From the NCBI RefSeq assembly GCF_000262545.1, contig NZ_JH660660.1, forward strand, positions 644,975 to 708,974: a DNA stretch of 64,000 nucleotides. The letters run 5' to 3'. This document shows positions 33,215-42,875 of this stretch, one piece after another (the first letter of the stretch is position 1; each line of letters begins with the position of its first letter). The stretch comes from Prevotella bivia DSM 20514 (lineage in GTDB: Bacteria; Bacteroidota; Bacteroidia; Bacteroidales; Bacteroidaceae). The notes beneath the pieces are model-generated. The model was given only the letters and a program-made list of their open reading frames with translations. It did no database searches and was not told where the DNA came from. A program made the translations under genes and the position numbers.

Positions 33215-33314
33215 CAGAAAATCAACCAAATATAAAAGCGGAAGCATTCTTTTTGTAAATGCTTTCACTTTACATAGAATAAGTTTGCTATATTTATTAA
33301 ATTTCATCAATAAG

Positions 33315-33470
33315 TTATTTTTTTGAGTACTTAGAAACAAAATGATAAACAGCCCAAATAGCAAAAATAATTAGCATTGTTATAGGCAAATTGGGTTTAA
33401 AATCATTTGCTAATAAAGTCAAAATAACTCCTATTATATATAAGATTAAGATAACAATGAGTTTCATCAT
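33315..33470 (-). CDS. Possible small membrane protein, 51 residues
   Basis: The frame is open to 33611, but only the part from the MM pair (33470/33467) looks like protein. It has a hydrophobic helix (about 3-21), a short polar turn (NDFKPNL), a second helix (about 28-42) and a basic tail (SKYSKK). It lies alone in a 910-bp AT-rich gap, with no promoter box seen. Hydrophobic frames arise easily in AT-rich DNA, so this is tentative. Confidence 0.4.
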   Translation of the reverse strand: MMKLIVILILYIIGVILTLLANDFKPNLPITMLIIFAIWAVYHFVSKYSKK

Positions 33471-33736
33471 ATTTTCTGTTATAAATGATAGGTAAATATA
33501 CACATAAAGAGTATTTCTAAAATACATAAACCTTGTTAGATAGTGTAATATAACAATATTTATACAATAGCCTATTGTAGGGTAACAGAAAACATTTAAC
33601 CTATAGGTCATTTTGCAGGATAAATATTGTGTAACTAATTGTAAATGTTATCTTTATATCATTCAAGCTGTCATATTCAACAATATGTGCAACTTTTTTG
33701 TCATATAAATATTAATTAATTCAACCAACGAGTTAT

Positions 33737-33972
33737 CTGTAAATTTATTTTCTTACATTAAAATTAATATACACGTAAAATAAGCTCTATGTAACTTCTT
33801 ATATAATAAGGTGTTATGACTTGATTTTTAAAAGGTAACCTTTTACTCTGTGAAAGGTCATCTTTTACTCCACTAAAGGTTACCTTTTACCATGTAAAAC
33901 ATGACCTTTTACGCTGTAATAGATCACGTATTACTTTCTTGTTAAATATTTTCGCAATATAAATGCAACAGA
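33737..33972 (-). repeat. Dispersed intergenic repeat block, copy 2 (inverted), with 22-bp array
   Basis: Reverse complement of the block at 18605-18845. The palindrome units start at 33828, 33850, 33872, 33894 and 33916, exactly 22 bp apart. Differences between copies are mostly single substitutions, some of which keep the palindromes paired. Confidence 0.85.
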
Positions 33973-34020
33973 TTACTAGAAGCCTATAAGAAGAATTAGG
34001 AATAAAAACATACTAAAAAA

Positions 34021-34059
34021 GTGGTTACTAAACGAAATTATAGCTCGTTTAGTAACCAC
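34021..34059 (-). terminator. Terminator of the hut operon end (hutI)
   Basis: Perfect 15-bp stem GTGGTTACTAAACGA/TCGTTTAGTAACCAC with a 9-nt loop; the minus-strand tail is TTTTTTAG. Confidence 0.85.
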
Positions 34060-34090
34060 CTTATTATATTGTATTGCCTTTTCTCGTAAT

Positions 34091-35335
34091 CTACTCCCCA
34101 ACGTATTCTTCGCCACGAAGGAATACACGACGAATAATAGGTGTAGTGTAAGCATAAGGAATAAAGTCGATTGAAGGAATAGGATCAGTGATGTAAAAAT
34201 TGGCTACTTTGCCTACTGCTAGTGATCCATAATCCTCACTCAGTCCCATAGCACAAGCCGAGTTAATGGTTGCAGCATTGATAGCCTCAGCAGGCATCAG
34301 TCGCATCTTAATGCAAGCTAGCGAAACCGCAAACTTCATATCGCCAGATGGTGTTGAGCCGGGATTGTAATCGGAAGCTATCGCCATAGCCAACCCCGCA
34401 TCAATCATCTTTCGTCCTGGTGCAAAAGGCATATTTAAGAAGAAAGAAGTGCCGGGTAAGGCAGTAGGCATAGTGTCGGAATGCTTCAAAAGATCAATAT
34501 CATGGTCGTCCATCGCTTCAAGATGATCCACCGACAAAGCATTACATTCCACAGCAACCTCTACTCCACCCGATACTGCAAGTTCCTCACCATGTATCTT
34601 ACCACGTAAGCCATACTTAGCACCTGCTTGTAGCAAGCGGCGCGTTTCGTCAGCAGTGAAGAAACCTTCATCACAAAATACATCTATAAAATCGGCTAGA
34701 TTTTCTTTTGCTATCGCTGGCAACATATCATTGATGATATGATCTACATACTCGCTTTGTCGCCCTGCATACGCACGTCCTACGGCATGAGCTCCAAGGA
34801 AATTGGATACCACCTTCAAAGGAGTAGTTTCTTTAATGCGGCGTATAACACGCAACATCTTCAACTCGTCCTCTAAGTTTAGCCCGTATCCACTCTTAAT
34901 CTCTATCGCTCCCGTACCCTTACGAATGACTTCATCTACGCGCTTCATAGCTTGCGCATAGAGTTCGTCTTCAGAAAGCTCGTGTAAACGATCGGCAGAA
35001 TTAAGGATACCACCGCCTCGCTTAGCTATTTCTGCATAGCTCAATCCACGTATTTTATCTACGAACTCACCTTCTCTACTACCAGCATAGACAATATGCG
35101 TATGCGAGTCGCAGAAAGAGGGCAAGACTGCACCGCCTTGTGCATCAACCACTAGCACATCTTCCTCTACCTTTGGCAAAGCCTCACTTCTTCCGTAAGC
35201 GGCTACTCTACCATTTTCTACATAGAGATAAGCATTTTCTAGCGTATAGAGTTGCGACATTTCAGCACCTCGCAAGCATCGTTTATCATGCCCAATGCCT
35301 GCAAGGATACCTATATTTGTGATTAATAACTTCAT
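34091..35335 (-). CDS. hutI: Imidazolonepropionase
   Basis: 414 residues, amidohydrolase superfamily. It opens 4-imidazolone-5-propanoate to N-formimidoyl-glutamate, the third step of histidine breakdown. The metal-binding SHTH (CDSHTHIVYAG), the EIKSGYGL stretch, GAHAVG, IHGEELA, SVDHLEAM and SDYNPGS motifs are all present. Its ATG shares one base with the hutH stop (TAATG), giving translational coupling. A terminator follows, so hutI is last in the hut run. Confidence 0.96.
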   Translation of the reverse strand: MKLLITNIGILAGIGHDKRCLRGAEMSQLYTLENAYLYVENGRVAAYGRSEALPKVEEDVLVVDAQGGAVLPSFCDSHTHIVYAGSREGEFVDKIRGLSYAEIAKRGGGILNSADRLHELSEDELYAQAMKRVDEVIRKGTGAIEIKSGYGLNLEDELKMLRVIRRIKETTPLKVVSNFLGAHAVGRAYAGRQSEYVDHIINDMLPAIAKENLADFIDVFCDEGFFTADETRRLLQAGAKYGLRGKIHGEELAVSGGVEVAVECNALSVDHLEAMDDHDIDLLKHSDTMPTALPGTSFFLNMPFAPGRKMIDAGLAMAIASDYNPGSTPSGDMKFAVSLACIKMRLMPAEAINAATINSACAMGLSEDYGSLAVGKVANFYITDPIPSIDFIPYAYTTPIIRRVFLRGEEYVGE

Positions 35336-36810
35336 TATTTACGAAGGAAATCTACTGATTTTGCAATATGTGGTGCCATAAACTGGTCGTCCTCTACGAA
35401 AGGAACTTCCTTACGATAAGCCTCAAAGATAGCTTCGATAGCTGGAGACGATTTTAATGGGCGACGGAACTGAAGTGCTTGTGCAGCATTGAAAAGCTCA
35501 ATAGCAAGCACACGCTCTGTGTTCAATACCACTTGATATAACTTAGTAGCTGCATTAGCACCCATACTTACGTGGTCTTCCTGACCTTGAGAAGAAGGAA
35601 TACTATCGGCAGAAGCAGGTGTGCAATACATCTTACTCTGACTTACGATAGAAGCTGCTGTATATTGTGGGATCATAAAACCACTGTTCACACCAGGATT
35701 AGCCACTAAGAAGCTTGGAAGATTACGCGTTCCCGAAACTAGTTTGTATATACGACGTTCAGAAATGTTACTCAATTCGCAAAGCGCAATAGCTAGAAAA
35801 TCCATTGGTTGAGCAATAGGTTCACCATGAAAGTTACCTGCCGAGATAACCAAATCTTCATCTGGACATACAGTTGGGTTATCTGTTGCAGCATTTACCT
35901 CTATATCAATCACCGACTTCACATATCGAATAGTATCTTTTGAAGCACCATGTACCTGTGGCATACAGCGGAAAGAGTATGGATCTTGTACGTTTACTTT
36001 TGGTTGTTTGATAAGTTCGCTACCCTCTAACAACTCACGAATATGCGCAGCGGTCTCTATTTGTCCTTGATGAGGACGTACAGCATGAACAGCGTGTGTG
36101 AATGGTTCGATACGACCATCGTAAGCTTCCAAAGACATCGTACCGATCTTATCAGCCCAATCGCTCAAACGTTCAGCCTGAAGCATACACCAAACAGCAA
36201 AAGCATTCATATTTTGGGTGCCATTAAGCAAAGCCAAACCTTCCTTAGAAACAAGCTGTATAGGTTGCCAATTCATCTTTTGCAACATCTCTTCTCCTGA
36301 GATTACTTCACCGTCCATCTCAACAGCTCCAATGCCTAATAGTGGCAAACAAAGATGTGCCAATGGTACTAGGTCGCCAGAAGCACCCAATGATCCTTGC
36401 ATATATACCACTGGATAGATGTCGTTATTGAAGAAGTCGATCAAGCGTTCTACGGTTACCAACTGACAACCAGAGAAACCATAGCTTAAAGATTGGATCT
36501 TTAGCAACAACATGATCTTAACAATTTCGTTAGGAACTCTATCACCCACACCACAAGCATGAGACATCATCAAGTTCTTTTGCAAATCAGATAACTGCTG
36601 TTTGTCGATAGAAATCTTACACAACGACCCGAAACCTGTAGTAACACCATAAATAGGTTTATCGGAAGTTTCGATTTTCTTATCCAAATACTCACGACAA
36701 CGAACAATGCGATTACGAGCATCGTCAGACAATTCTAGCTTTATATTATTCTTGATAATTTCGCCAATACGTTCTATAGAAAGATGATCAGCACTAATTT
36801 TATGTTTCAT
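35335..36810 (-). CDS. hutH: Histidine ammonia-lyase
   Basis: 491 residues. It deaminates histidine to urocanate. The self-cyclising Ala-Ser-Gly that forms the MIO cofactor is A143-S144-G145 (GSLGASGDLVPL). YGVTTGFG (54-61) supplies the active-site Tyr loop, and the GNFHGEP and QDHVSMG motifs follow. It is coupled to hutI downstream; an intercistronic hairpin separates it from hutU upstream. Confidence 0.97.
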   Translation of the reverse strand: MKHKISADHLSIERIGEIIKNNIKLELSDDARNRIVRCREYLDKKIETSDKPIYGVTTGFGSLCKISIDKQQLSDLQKNLMMSHACGVGDRVPNEIVKIMLLLKIQSLSYGFSGCQLVTVERLIDFFNNDIYPVVYMQGSLGASGDLVPLAHLCLPLLGIGAVEMDGEVISGEEMLQKMNWQPIQLVSKEGLALLNGTQNMNAFAVWCMLQAERLSDWADKIGTMSLEAYDGRIEPFTHAVHAVRPHQGQIETAAHIRELLEGSELIKQPKVNVQDPYSFRCMPQVHGASKDTIRYVKSVIDIEVNAATDNPTVCPDEDLVISAGNFHGEPIAQPMDFLAIALCELSNISERRIYKLVSGTRNLPSFLVANPGVNSGFMIPQYTAASIVSQSKMYCTPASADSIPSSQGQEDHVSMGANAATKLYQVVLNTERVLAIELFNAAQALQFRRPLKSSPAIEAIFEAYRKEVPFVEDDQFMAPHIAKSVDFLRK

Positions 36811-36846
36811 AATTATATTTTTAAGTCAACACTGACTAGTAAAGAT

Positions 36847-36882
36847 CACAGACTGAGTTTCCTAAACGAAACTCAGTCTGTG
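36847..36882 (-). terminator. Hairpin between hutU and hutH
   Basis: Perfect 15-bp stem CACAGACTGAGTTTC/GAAACTCAGTCTGTG with a 6-nt loop. The minus-strand tail is weak (TGATCTTTAC), so it may attenuate or stabilise the mRNA rather than fully stop transcription. Confidence 0.65.
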
Positions 36883-36896
36883 GAAGAAATGTTGTT

Positions 36897-38894
36897 TTAT
36901 TTATAAGCTTCGTTGATAATATCGTCATCAACAAAGTTTGGTAATGTTACATGAAGATCGGGAGTGCGCTCCATTTCGCGTTTGATAGCATCTACAGAAC
37001 CTTCGTTACGAGCCCAACTACGACGAGAGATACCATTATTAACGTCCCATAAGAGCATCTGGCGGATGTGGCGTTCAGCGTCTTCACCGCCATCTATCAC
37101 CATACCGAAGCCTCCATTGATCACTTCGCCCCAACCTACTCCACCACCGTTGTGGATAGATACCCATGTGGCACCACGGAAAGAATCACCAATAACATTC
37201 TGAATAGCCATATCGGCACAGAACTGTGATCCATCGTAGATATTACTGGTTTCACGGTAAGGAGAGTCAGTTCCCGATACATCATGGTGGTCGCGACCCA
37301 ACACTACAGGGCGGCTTATTTCACCGCGCTTAATAGCTTCATTGAAAGCTAAAGCGATCTTTGTACGACCTTCTGAATCGGCATAGAGGATACGTGCTTG
37401 CGAACCTACTACAAGTTTGTTCTTTCCTGCTTCTTTGATCCAATGAATGTTATCGTCTAACTGACCGATAATATCAGGGGTAGAGGTCTTGCGCAATTCT
37501 TCTAATACTTCAGTAGCTATACGGTCGGTAGTCTCCAAATCTTTAGGATTGCCTGAACTACATACCCAACGGAAAGGACCGAAGCCATAATCGAAGAACA
37601 TTGGTCCCATAATATCTTGTACGTAGGAAGGATAGCGGAACTTGCCATCAGCATTCATAATATCAGCACCTGCACGGCTCGACTCTAAAAGGAAGGCGTT
37701 ACCATAGTCGAAGAAGTACATACCATTGGCGGTCAACTTATTAATAGCTGCTACCTGACGGCGCAAAGATGCTTGTACTTTTTCCTTAAATTTTTCTGGC
37801 TCTTCAGCCATCATACGCTTGCTTTCTTCCAACGAAATGCCAACAGGATAATAACCACCAGCCCATGGGTTATGAAGCGATGTTTGGTCAGAACCAAGAT
37901 CAACGTGGATATTATCTTCTGCTAAACGCTCCCAAAGATCTACTACGTTGCCTACGTATGCCATTGATACGACACGCTTTTCATCAACAGCTTTGCGAAT
38001 AGCAGGGATCAATTCGTCAAGACTTTCATGCAATTCGTCTACCCAACCTTGATCGTAACGTTTGCGCGCTGCTAAAGGATTGATCTCGGCAGTAACACTA
38101 ACAACTCCTGCAATGTTACCAGCTTTTGGTTGAGCCCCCGACATACCTCCAAGACCTGCTGTTACAAATAGCTTCATATTGTTGCCACCTACCTTGCGAG
38201 CAGCATTCAATACGGTAATAGTTGTACCATGAACAATGCCTTGTGGACCGATATACATATACGATCCGGCTGTCATTTGTCCGTATTGGCTCACGCCTAA
38301 TGCATTGAAACGCTCCCAATCGTCAGGCTTTGAATAGTTAGGAATTACCATACCATTGGTTACTACAACACGAGGCGCATTCTTATGAGAAGGGAAAAGC
38401 CCAAGAGGATGACCTGAATACATAACAAGCGTTTGTTCATCGGTCATCTCGCTTAAGTACTTCATCACCAAACGATATTGTGCCCAGTTCTGGAATACAG
38501 CACCATTACCACCGTATGTTATTAATTCGTGAGGATGCTGTGCAACCGCCTTATCAAGGTTGTTTTGTATCATCATCATGATAGCAGCAGCCTGCTGAGA
38601 GCGATGGGGATATTCGTCGATAGGACGAGCATACATTTCGTAAGTTGGACGGAAACGGTACATATAGATACGTCCGTAGGTTTCCAACTCATCAGCAAAC
38701 TCTGGCGCAAGCGTAGCATGGAATTTCTTAGGGAAATAACGTAACGCATTGCGAAGAGCCAACTTCTTTTCTTCTACAGAGAGAATGTCTTTACGCTTAG
38801 GTGCATGATTAATACTTTTATCGTATGCCTGTGGCTGTGGTAACACTTCAGGTATGCCTGCACGAATATCTGCAATAAATTCTTCTTTTGTCAT
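36897..38894 (-). CDS. hutU: Urocanate hydratase
   Basis: 665 residues, the long urocanase form close to the animal enzyme rather than the ~555-residue proteobacterial one. It uses tightly bound NAD+ as an electrophile to hydrate urocanate to imidazolonepropionate. Motifs: YSGHPLGLFPSH, TAGLGGMSGAQP (NAD-binding), DQTSLHNPWAGG and HNGGGVGWGEVINGG. It follows ftcD by 88 bp and precedes hutH. Confidence 0.96.
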   Translation of the reverse strand: MTKEEFIADIRAGIPEVLPQPQAYDKSINHAPKRKDILSVEEKKLALRNALRYFPKKFHATLAPEFADELETYGRIYMYRFRPTYEMYARPIDEYPHRSQQAAAIMMMIQNNLDKAVAQHPHELITYGGNGAVFQNWAQYRLVMKYLSEMTDEQTLVMYSGHPLGLFPSHKNAPRVVVTNGMVIPNYSKPDDWERFNALGVSQYGQMTAGSYMYIGPQGIVHGTTITVLNAARKVGGNNMKLFVTAGLGGMSGAQPKAGNIAGVVSVTAEINPLAARKRYDQGWVDELHESLDELIPAIRKAVDEKRVVSMAYVGNVVDLWERLAEDNIHVDLGSDQTSLHNPWAGGYYPVGISLEESKRMMAEEPEKFKEKVQASLRRQVAAINKLTANGMYFFDYGNAFLLESSRAGADIMNADGKFRYPSYVQDIMGPMFFDYGFGPFRWVCSSGNPKDLETTDRIATEVLEELRKTSTPDIIGQLDDNIHWIKEAGKNKLVVGSQARILYADSEGRTKIALAFNEAIKRGEISRPVVLGRDHHDVSGTDSPYRETSNIYDGSQFCADMAIQNVIGDSFRGATWVSIHNGGGVGWGEVINGGFGMVIDGGEDAERHIRQMLLWDVNNGISRRSWARNEGSVDAIKREMERTPDLHVTLPNFVDDDIINEAYK

Positions 38895-38928
38895 CTTTGC
38901 TGTTTAGGTTTTTATTGTATATGAAAAA

Positions 38929-38969
38929 AGAAGTTAGAGATGGCTGAAAACAAGCCTTCTCTAACTTCT
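38929..38969 (-). terminator. Hairpin after ftcD
   Basis: AGAAGTTAGAGA pairs with TCTCTAACTTCT (12 bp, 17-nt loop); the minus-strand tail is TTTTTTC. It looks like a terminator or attenuator between ftcD and hutU. Confidence 0.75.
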
Positions 38970-38982
38970 TGTTACTTTATTC

Positions 38983-40686
38983 TTATATTTTTGCTTCTAC
39001 AATCTTCATAATTTCAGCTTCAGCATCATTTGCTTTTTGGATAAGTTCGTTAGCTTCTGCTACAAGTTTATCAGCCGTTTCACGATCTTTAAGCCCTGAA
39101 GCATTGATCTTCACGTTCAAGCCTGCACCCAATACTGCTGCACGTGCTGCTAGAATACCTACGCCAGCATCAGAGACGCTGTTAGGATTGCCTTCTTCTG
39201 CCATTGCTTTACAAAGTTCAAACACTTTGAAAGATGCCTGCATTGTATGCAAAGGCACTTGGGTAGCAAATAATGTTGCTTCTTGGATAGCTGCCGAACG
39301 AAGCGCCTTTTCTTCGTCTGTCCCCTTTGGCAAACCAAACGCATCCATAATACGATTGAAGGCTTCAGTATCTTCATCAACAAGCACTAATAGTTCGGCT
39401 TGTATCTGCTGACCCTTATCAGCCCAATTGCTAAACTCTTCCCAACGAGCATCCCAACCAGCCTTATGGCTAGACAAGTTAGCAACCATTGTACCAAGAG
39501 CAGCACCTAATGCACCCATATAAGCAGCAATAGTACCACCACCGGGAGCTGGCGACTCGCGTGAAGTTTCTTCAGAGAAGTCCTTTACTGTAAGATCAAT
39601 GAGCTTTGCACGCTTATCGTCGTCTTCCAAAAGATACTCTATTACTTTCTCACGTGGGTTAAAAGCTTTCAAATCGTCTAAGCCCATTGACTTGATAGCA
39701 ATCTGTAAGATGTCGGCTTCTGGTATACCCGTTGAGCGGTTTTGCTTCTTTAAAAAGTACTTACCAGCATCTATCAAAGTGCGCTTAGGTACTAAACCCA
39801 CAATCTCTGTACCAGTTACACGGATACCACGATTTTGTGCGCAACGACATACTTCGTCGAAAGCTATATGAAGTGGAGTAACATTAATATCGGTAATATT
39901 CATTGAAACTTGCGCAATGCCATATTCATCAATATACCATCCAATAGCCTTTGTTCCCTTCAAGGTGCCAGGTATCATAATGTTTTTACCATTCTCGTCT
40001 TTCATGATTTTACCAACTGGCGAACCACCTTCACGCTGTGGACGACCCTTCTCGCGTACATCAAATGCAATAGCGTTAGCACGACGAGTAGAAGTAGTAT
40101 TTAAGTTGAAGTTGGTTGCAACCAAGAAGTCGCGTGCTCCAACAGCCGTACAACCAGTGCGTGCCACTCCTTCATCCCATGGACGTGCGCCAAAGTCGGG
40201 AGCTTCTTTCTCCACTGTCATTCTTTCTTGCAGCCCCTCATATTCGCCCTTACGGCAAATAGCAAGATTTTTACGCTCTGGAGTGCGTGCAGCAGCTTCA
40301 TAGCAATAGCAAGGCACTGACAATTCGGTAGCAATACGTTCTGCCAAGGTACGCGCCAATGCTGCACATTCCGCAAGCGTAATGCCAGCAACAGGGATCA
40401 AAGGACATACGTCAGTGGCACCCATACGTGGATGTGCACCATGATGTTGGCGCATATCAATAAGCTGCGCTGCCTTCTTTACACAACGAAAAGCGGCTTC
40501 AACAACAACCTCTGGACTTCCTACAAAGGTAATAACTGTGCGGTTAGTAGCTTCACCGGGATCAACATCAAGGAGTTTTACACCCTTAATAGCTTCAATT
40601 TCGTCTGTAACCTGCTTAATAATCTCTTTGTTACGTCCTTCACTAATGTTAGGTACGCACTCAACGATTTTCTTTTCTTGGATCAT
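38983..40686 (-). CDS. ftcD: Bifunctional glutamate formimidoyltransferase / formimidoyl-THF cyclodeaminase
   Basis: 567 residues, two enzymes in one chain as in mammals. Residues 1-~330 are the transferase (ECVPNISEGRN, DPGEATNRTVITFVG, HHGAHPRMGATDVCP), which moves the formimino group from formimidoyl-glutamate to tetrahydrofolate. Residues ~350-567 are the helical cyclodeaminase (SPAPGGGTIAAYMGALGAAL and NVKINASGLKD), which releases ammonia to give methenyl-THF. The four genes ftcD-hutU-hutH-hutI complete the path from histidine to glutamate. No promoter box is evident upstream. Confidence 0.95.
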   Translation of the reverse strand: MIQEKKIVECVPNISEGRNKEIIKQVTDEIEAIKGVKLLDVDPGEATNRTVITFVGSPEVVVEAAFRCVKKAAQLIDMRQHHGAHPRMGATDVCPLIPVAGITLAECAALARTLAERIATELSVPCYCYEAAARTPERKNLAICRKGEYEGLQERMTVEKEAPDFGARPWDEGVARTGCTAVGARDFLVATNFNLNTTSTRRANAIAFDVREKGRPQREGGSPVGKIMKDENGKNIMIPGTLKGTKAIGWYIDEYGIAQVSMNITDINVTPLHIAFDEVCRCAQNRGIRVTGTEIVGLVPKRTLIDAGKYFLKKQNRSTGIPEADILQIAIKSMGLDDLKAFNPREKVIEYLLEDDDKRAKLIDLTVKDFSEETSRESPAPGGGTIAAYMGALGAALGTMVANLSSHKAGWDARWEEFSNWADKGQQIQAELLVLVDEDTEAFNRIMDAFGLPKGTDEEKALRSAAIQEATLFATQVPLHTMQASFKVFELCKAMAEEGNPNSVSDAGVGILAARAAVLGAGLNVKINASGLKDRETADKLVAEANELIQKANDAEAEIMKIVEAKI

Positions 40687-41026
40687 TTTATGTCGTTATT
40701 AAATTTAGGCTTCTGTTAGTTGTTGTAAAATTAAAAATTTGTAGTTATATGATAAAGTTATTCGTGTTAAACAATATAAAATAAGTGATTTATACACTAT
40801 TTATTCTGGTTATTACATAAAAAAATCCTATTCAATAAATAACTACATCACTTAAAAGTTAGTGTAGTCTCCTCTTCTACAACATTGCTAATGCAGGTAT
40901 CATATAAAAGAGACAACGTTTTCTGTAGAAAAGATTAGTATTTTTAGCCCAATAGTTTTTAAAAACAAGAATGGCAGATAACTCAAGATGTGGTTATCTG
41001 CCATTTTAGCTGTCTATTTTGTTTGC
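40687..41026. other. 340-bp intergenic region before ftcD
   Basis: AT-rich; contains the ftcD leader side and the pit terminator (40972-41003). No gene, riboswitch or array recognised. Confidence 0.7.
40972..41003 (-). terminator. Terminator of the phosphate transporter gene
   Basis: Perfect 11-bp stem TGGCAGATAAC/GTTATCTGCCA with a 10-nt loop; the minus-strand tail is TTCTTGTTTTT. Confidence 0.8.
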
Positions 41027-42043
41027 TTAAATGAAGAATTTCGTAATGCCATAAATGATTGCTCCGAGCAATGCGCTCACAGGGATTGTAAGTACCCACG
41101 CAGCCATTAAGTTTTTCATAACACCCCATCTTACTGCTGAAAGACGCTTAGTAGCACCTACACCCATTACCGAACCAGCAATGGTATGTGTCGTACTTAC
41201 AGGGATCTTAAAGATTTCTGTGATGTAAAGTGTGATAGCACCCGCTGTTTCCGATATAAAACCTTCGTAAGGAGTAACCTTCGTAATCTTCGTTCCCATA
41301 GTCTTTACAATGCGCCAACCACCCGACATTGTTCCGATAGAAATGGCTGCAAAGCAAGAAAAAGCTACCCAATCAGGAATATCGCTTACCGACTTAATCC
41401 CCATACCAATACCTAATGGATGGGCTGCTACCATAGCAGCAGCGATGATACCCATTACTTTTTGCGAGTCGTTCATACCATGACCAATACTAAATAGTGC
41501 TGAAGAAAGCAACTGCAAACGCTTAAACCACATACTAGCTTTAGTGTGAGGCACATGCTTAAAGCCATAAGAAACGATGAGTGAGAAAACGAAGGCGATG
41601 AACATACCTACCAAAGGAGCTAGGAAGATGAAAGCAGCTATCTTTAAAATAACAGATGCCTGAATGGCTACAAAGCCGTTTGCAGCAATTGCTGCACCAG
41701 CAAAACCTCCGATAAGTGTATGAGAAGAGGAAGAAGGTATTCCTTTCCACCATGTTAAAAGGTTCCATGCAATAGCTCCTATCACACCTGCTAAGATAAT
41801 AGGTAGGGTAATATAATGCTCGTAAACGGTTTTAGAAACAGTGTTAGCAATACCAAATTCGCCTATGATATACTTTGAAATGAAGAAAGCTACAAAGTTG
41901 AATAATGCAGCCCATAGCACTGCTTGAAAAGGGGTGAGCACACGTGTGGTAACAATAGTGGATATGGAGTTGGCTGCATCATGGAAACCATTGATGTAAT
42001 CGAACACCAAGCCCAATACTATAATTGAGATTAGGAGTACCAT
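41027..42043 (-). CDS. pit: Inorganic phosphate transporter, Pit family
   Basis: 338 residues with about ten membrane helices. The two PiT signatures are visible as repeats: DYINGFHDAANSISTIV near the N-terminus and IPVSTTHTIAGSVMG near the C-terminus, with SSSHTLIGG in the middle. It imports phosphate with a cation. The upstream DUF47 gene ends four bases before its ATG, a fixed pairing in many bacteria. Confidence 0.93.
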   Translation of the reverse strand: MVLLISIIVLGLVFDYINGFHDAANSISTIVTTRVLTPFQAVLWAALFNFVAFFISKYIIGEFGIANTVSKTVYEHYITLPIILAGVIGAIAWNLLTWWKGIPSSSSHTLIGGFAGAAIAANGFVAIQASVILKIAAFIFLAPLVGMFIAFVFSLIVSYGFKHVPHTKASMWFKRLQLLSSALFSIGHGMNDSQKVMGIIAAAMVAAHPLGIGMGIKSVSDIPDWVAFSCFAAISIGTMSGGWRIVKTMGTKITKVTPYEGFISETAGAITLYITEIFKIPVSTTHTIAGSVMGVGATKRLSAVRWGVMKNLMAAWVLTIPVSALLGAIIYGITKFFI

Positions 42044-42047
42044 AGTT

Positions 42048-42695
42048 TTATGCGTATTTTACGATAATAGTCTTCAATATCTTGCCAACATGCTCTATAG
42101 CATCAGTAGTTTTCTCAAGCTCACTTAATAGCTCTTTGGTTTTCATAAGTTCAATAGCATTCTTCTCTTGTGCAAAGACTTCTCTAATAGCCATTTCATA
42201 TACCTCATCTGCATCATTTTCAAGTGCATGAAGACTATTTACTATTTCCTTCAACGCTTTCTTATCACTGCGCAAAGTAGCAAGCATATTAATACCCTTA
42301 TCTATTGCTCTCACGCCTGCAATTACAAGATCGCTCAACTTTATAATCGCCGGATGTACCTTATATGGATTGTAAATAGCCATACGTTTTGACGAGCCAT
42401 TGATATAGTCGACAACATCATCTAAACGGTTAGATAGCTCTGAGATGTCTTCACGATCAAAAGGCGTAATAAAGCACGACTCTAAAGCTTCAAAAATCTG
42501 GTTAGCAATTACATCTGCCTCATGCTCTTTATCCTTTATCTTATGAAAATAGTCTAGCCGTTCTTCTTGTGTCTTAGTTTTTAAAGCTTCTCCTAAAAGA
42601 GATGCTGCTTCTATACTAATAGCACTAACTTGTTTTAAAAGATCAACAAACTTTGGCTCTTTTGGTGTGAACCTACTTAAAATGGAATTTTGCAT
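42048..42695 (-). CDS. DUF47 (PhoU-like) Pit accessory protein
   Basis: 215 residues, all-helical PhoU fold (start RFTPKEPKFVDLLKQVS; DIAELSN-like ISELSNRLDDVVDYI in the middle; ATDAIEHVGKILK-type end). DUF47 proteins are thought to control the neighbouring Pit transporter. The promoter box TAATTTTGC lies upstream; pit follows after four bases, so one transcript serves both. Confidence 0.9.
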   Translation of the reverse strand: MQNSILSRFTPKEPKFVDLLKQVSAISIEAASLLGEALKTKTQEERLDYFHKIKDKEHEADVIANQIFEALESCFITPFDREDISELSNRLDDVVDYINGSSKRMAIYNPYKVHPAIIKLSDLVIAGVRAIDKGINMLATLRSDKKALKEIVNSLHALENDADEVYEMAIREVFAQEKNAIELMKTKELLSELEKTTDAIEHVGKILKTIIVKYA

Positions 42696-42735
42696 ATATA
42701 TAATATATTGTGAAATTATTATTCTTTATTCTGCC

Positions 42736-42744
42736 GCAAAATTA
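42736..42744 (-). promoter_or_regulatory. -7 box for the DUF47-pit operon
   Basis: TAATTTTGC on the minus strand, 40 bp upstream of the ATG. Confidence 0.55.
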
Positions 42745-42833
42745 TGGAAAAGGTGTTACAAGGAAGTTACAAATAGTTTAACTATTAATTAAACTTTCGG
42801 CTTTCAAATAAGAACTTAAACACGCTAAAATAA

Positions 42834-42868
42834 AACATCCTAACAAACTAAATGTTTATTAGGATGTT
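42834..42868 (-). terminator. Terminator of tRNA-Arg
   Basis: Perfect 10-bp stem AACATCCTAA/TTAGGATGTT, 15-nt loop; the minus-strand tail is TTATTTTAG. Confidence 0.75.
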
Positions 42869-42875
42869 ATAACAG

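Larger units (their letters stand above)
33179..34090. other. 912-bp intergenic region
   Basis: Contents: argS promoter box (33206-33214), the possible small membrane-protein gene, the second copy of the dispersed repeat block (about 33737-33972) and the hutI terminator (34021-34059). Between 33471 and 33736 I see only AT-rich sequence. Confidence 0.75.

Noticed and set aside
33231..33275. Terminator-like hairpin AAAGCGGAAGCATT with a diverged partner upstream of argS
   Set aside because: Its partner arm (AATGCTTTCACTTT) pairs only partly, and it lies 5' of argS with no gene ending there except the doubtful 51-residue frame; not listed as a feature.
39917..40303. 128-codon open frame on the plus strand
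   Set aside because: Antisense to ftcD, which is intact with clear motifs; no start signals or recognisable domain.
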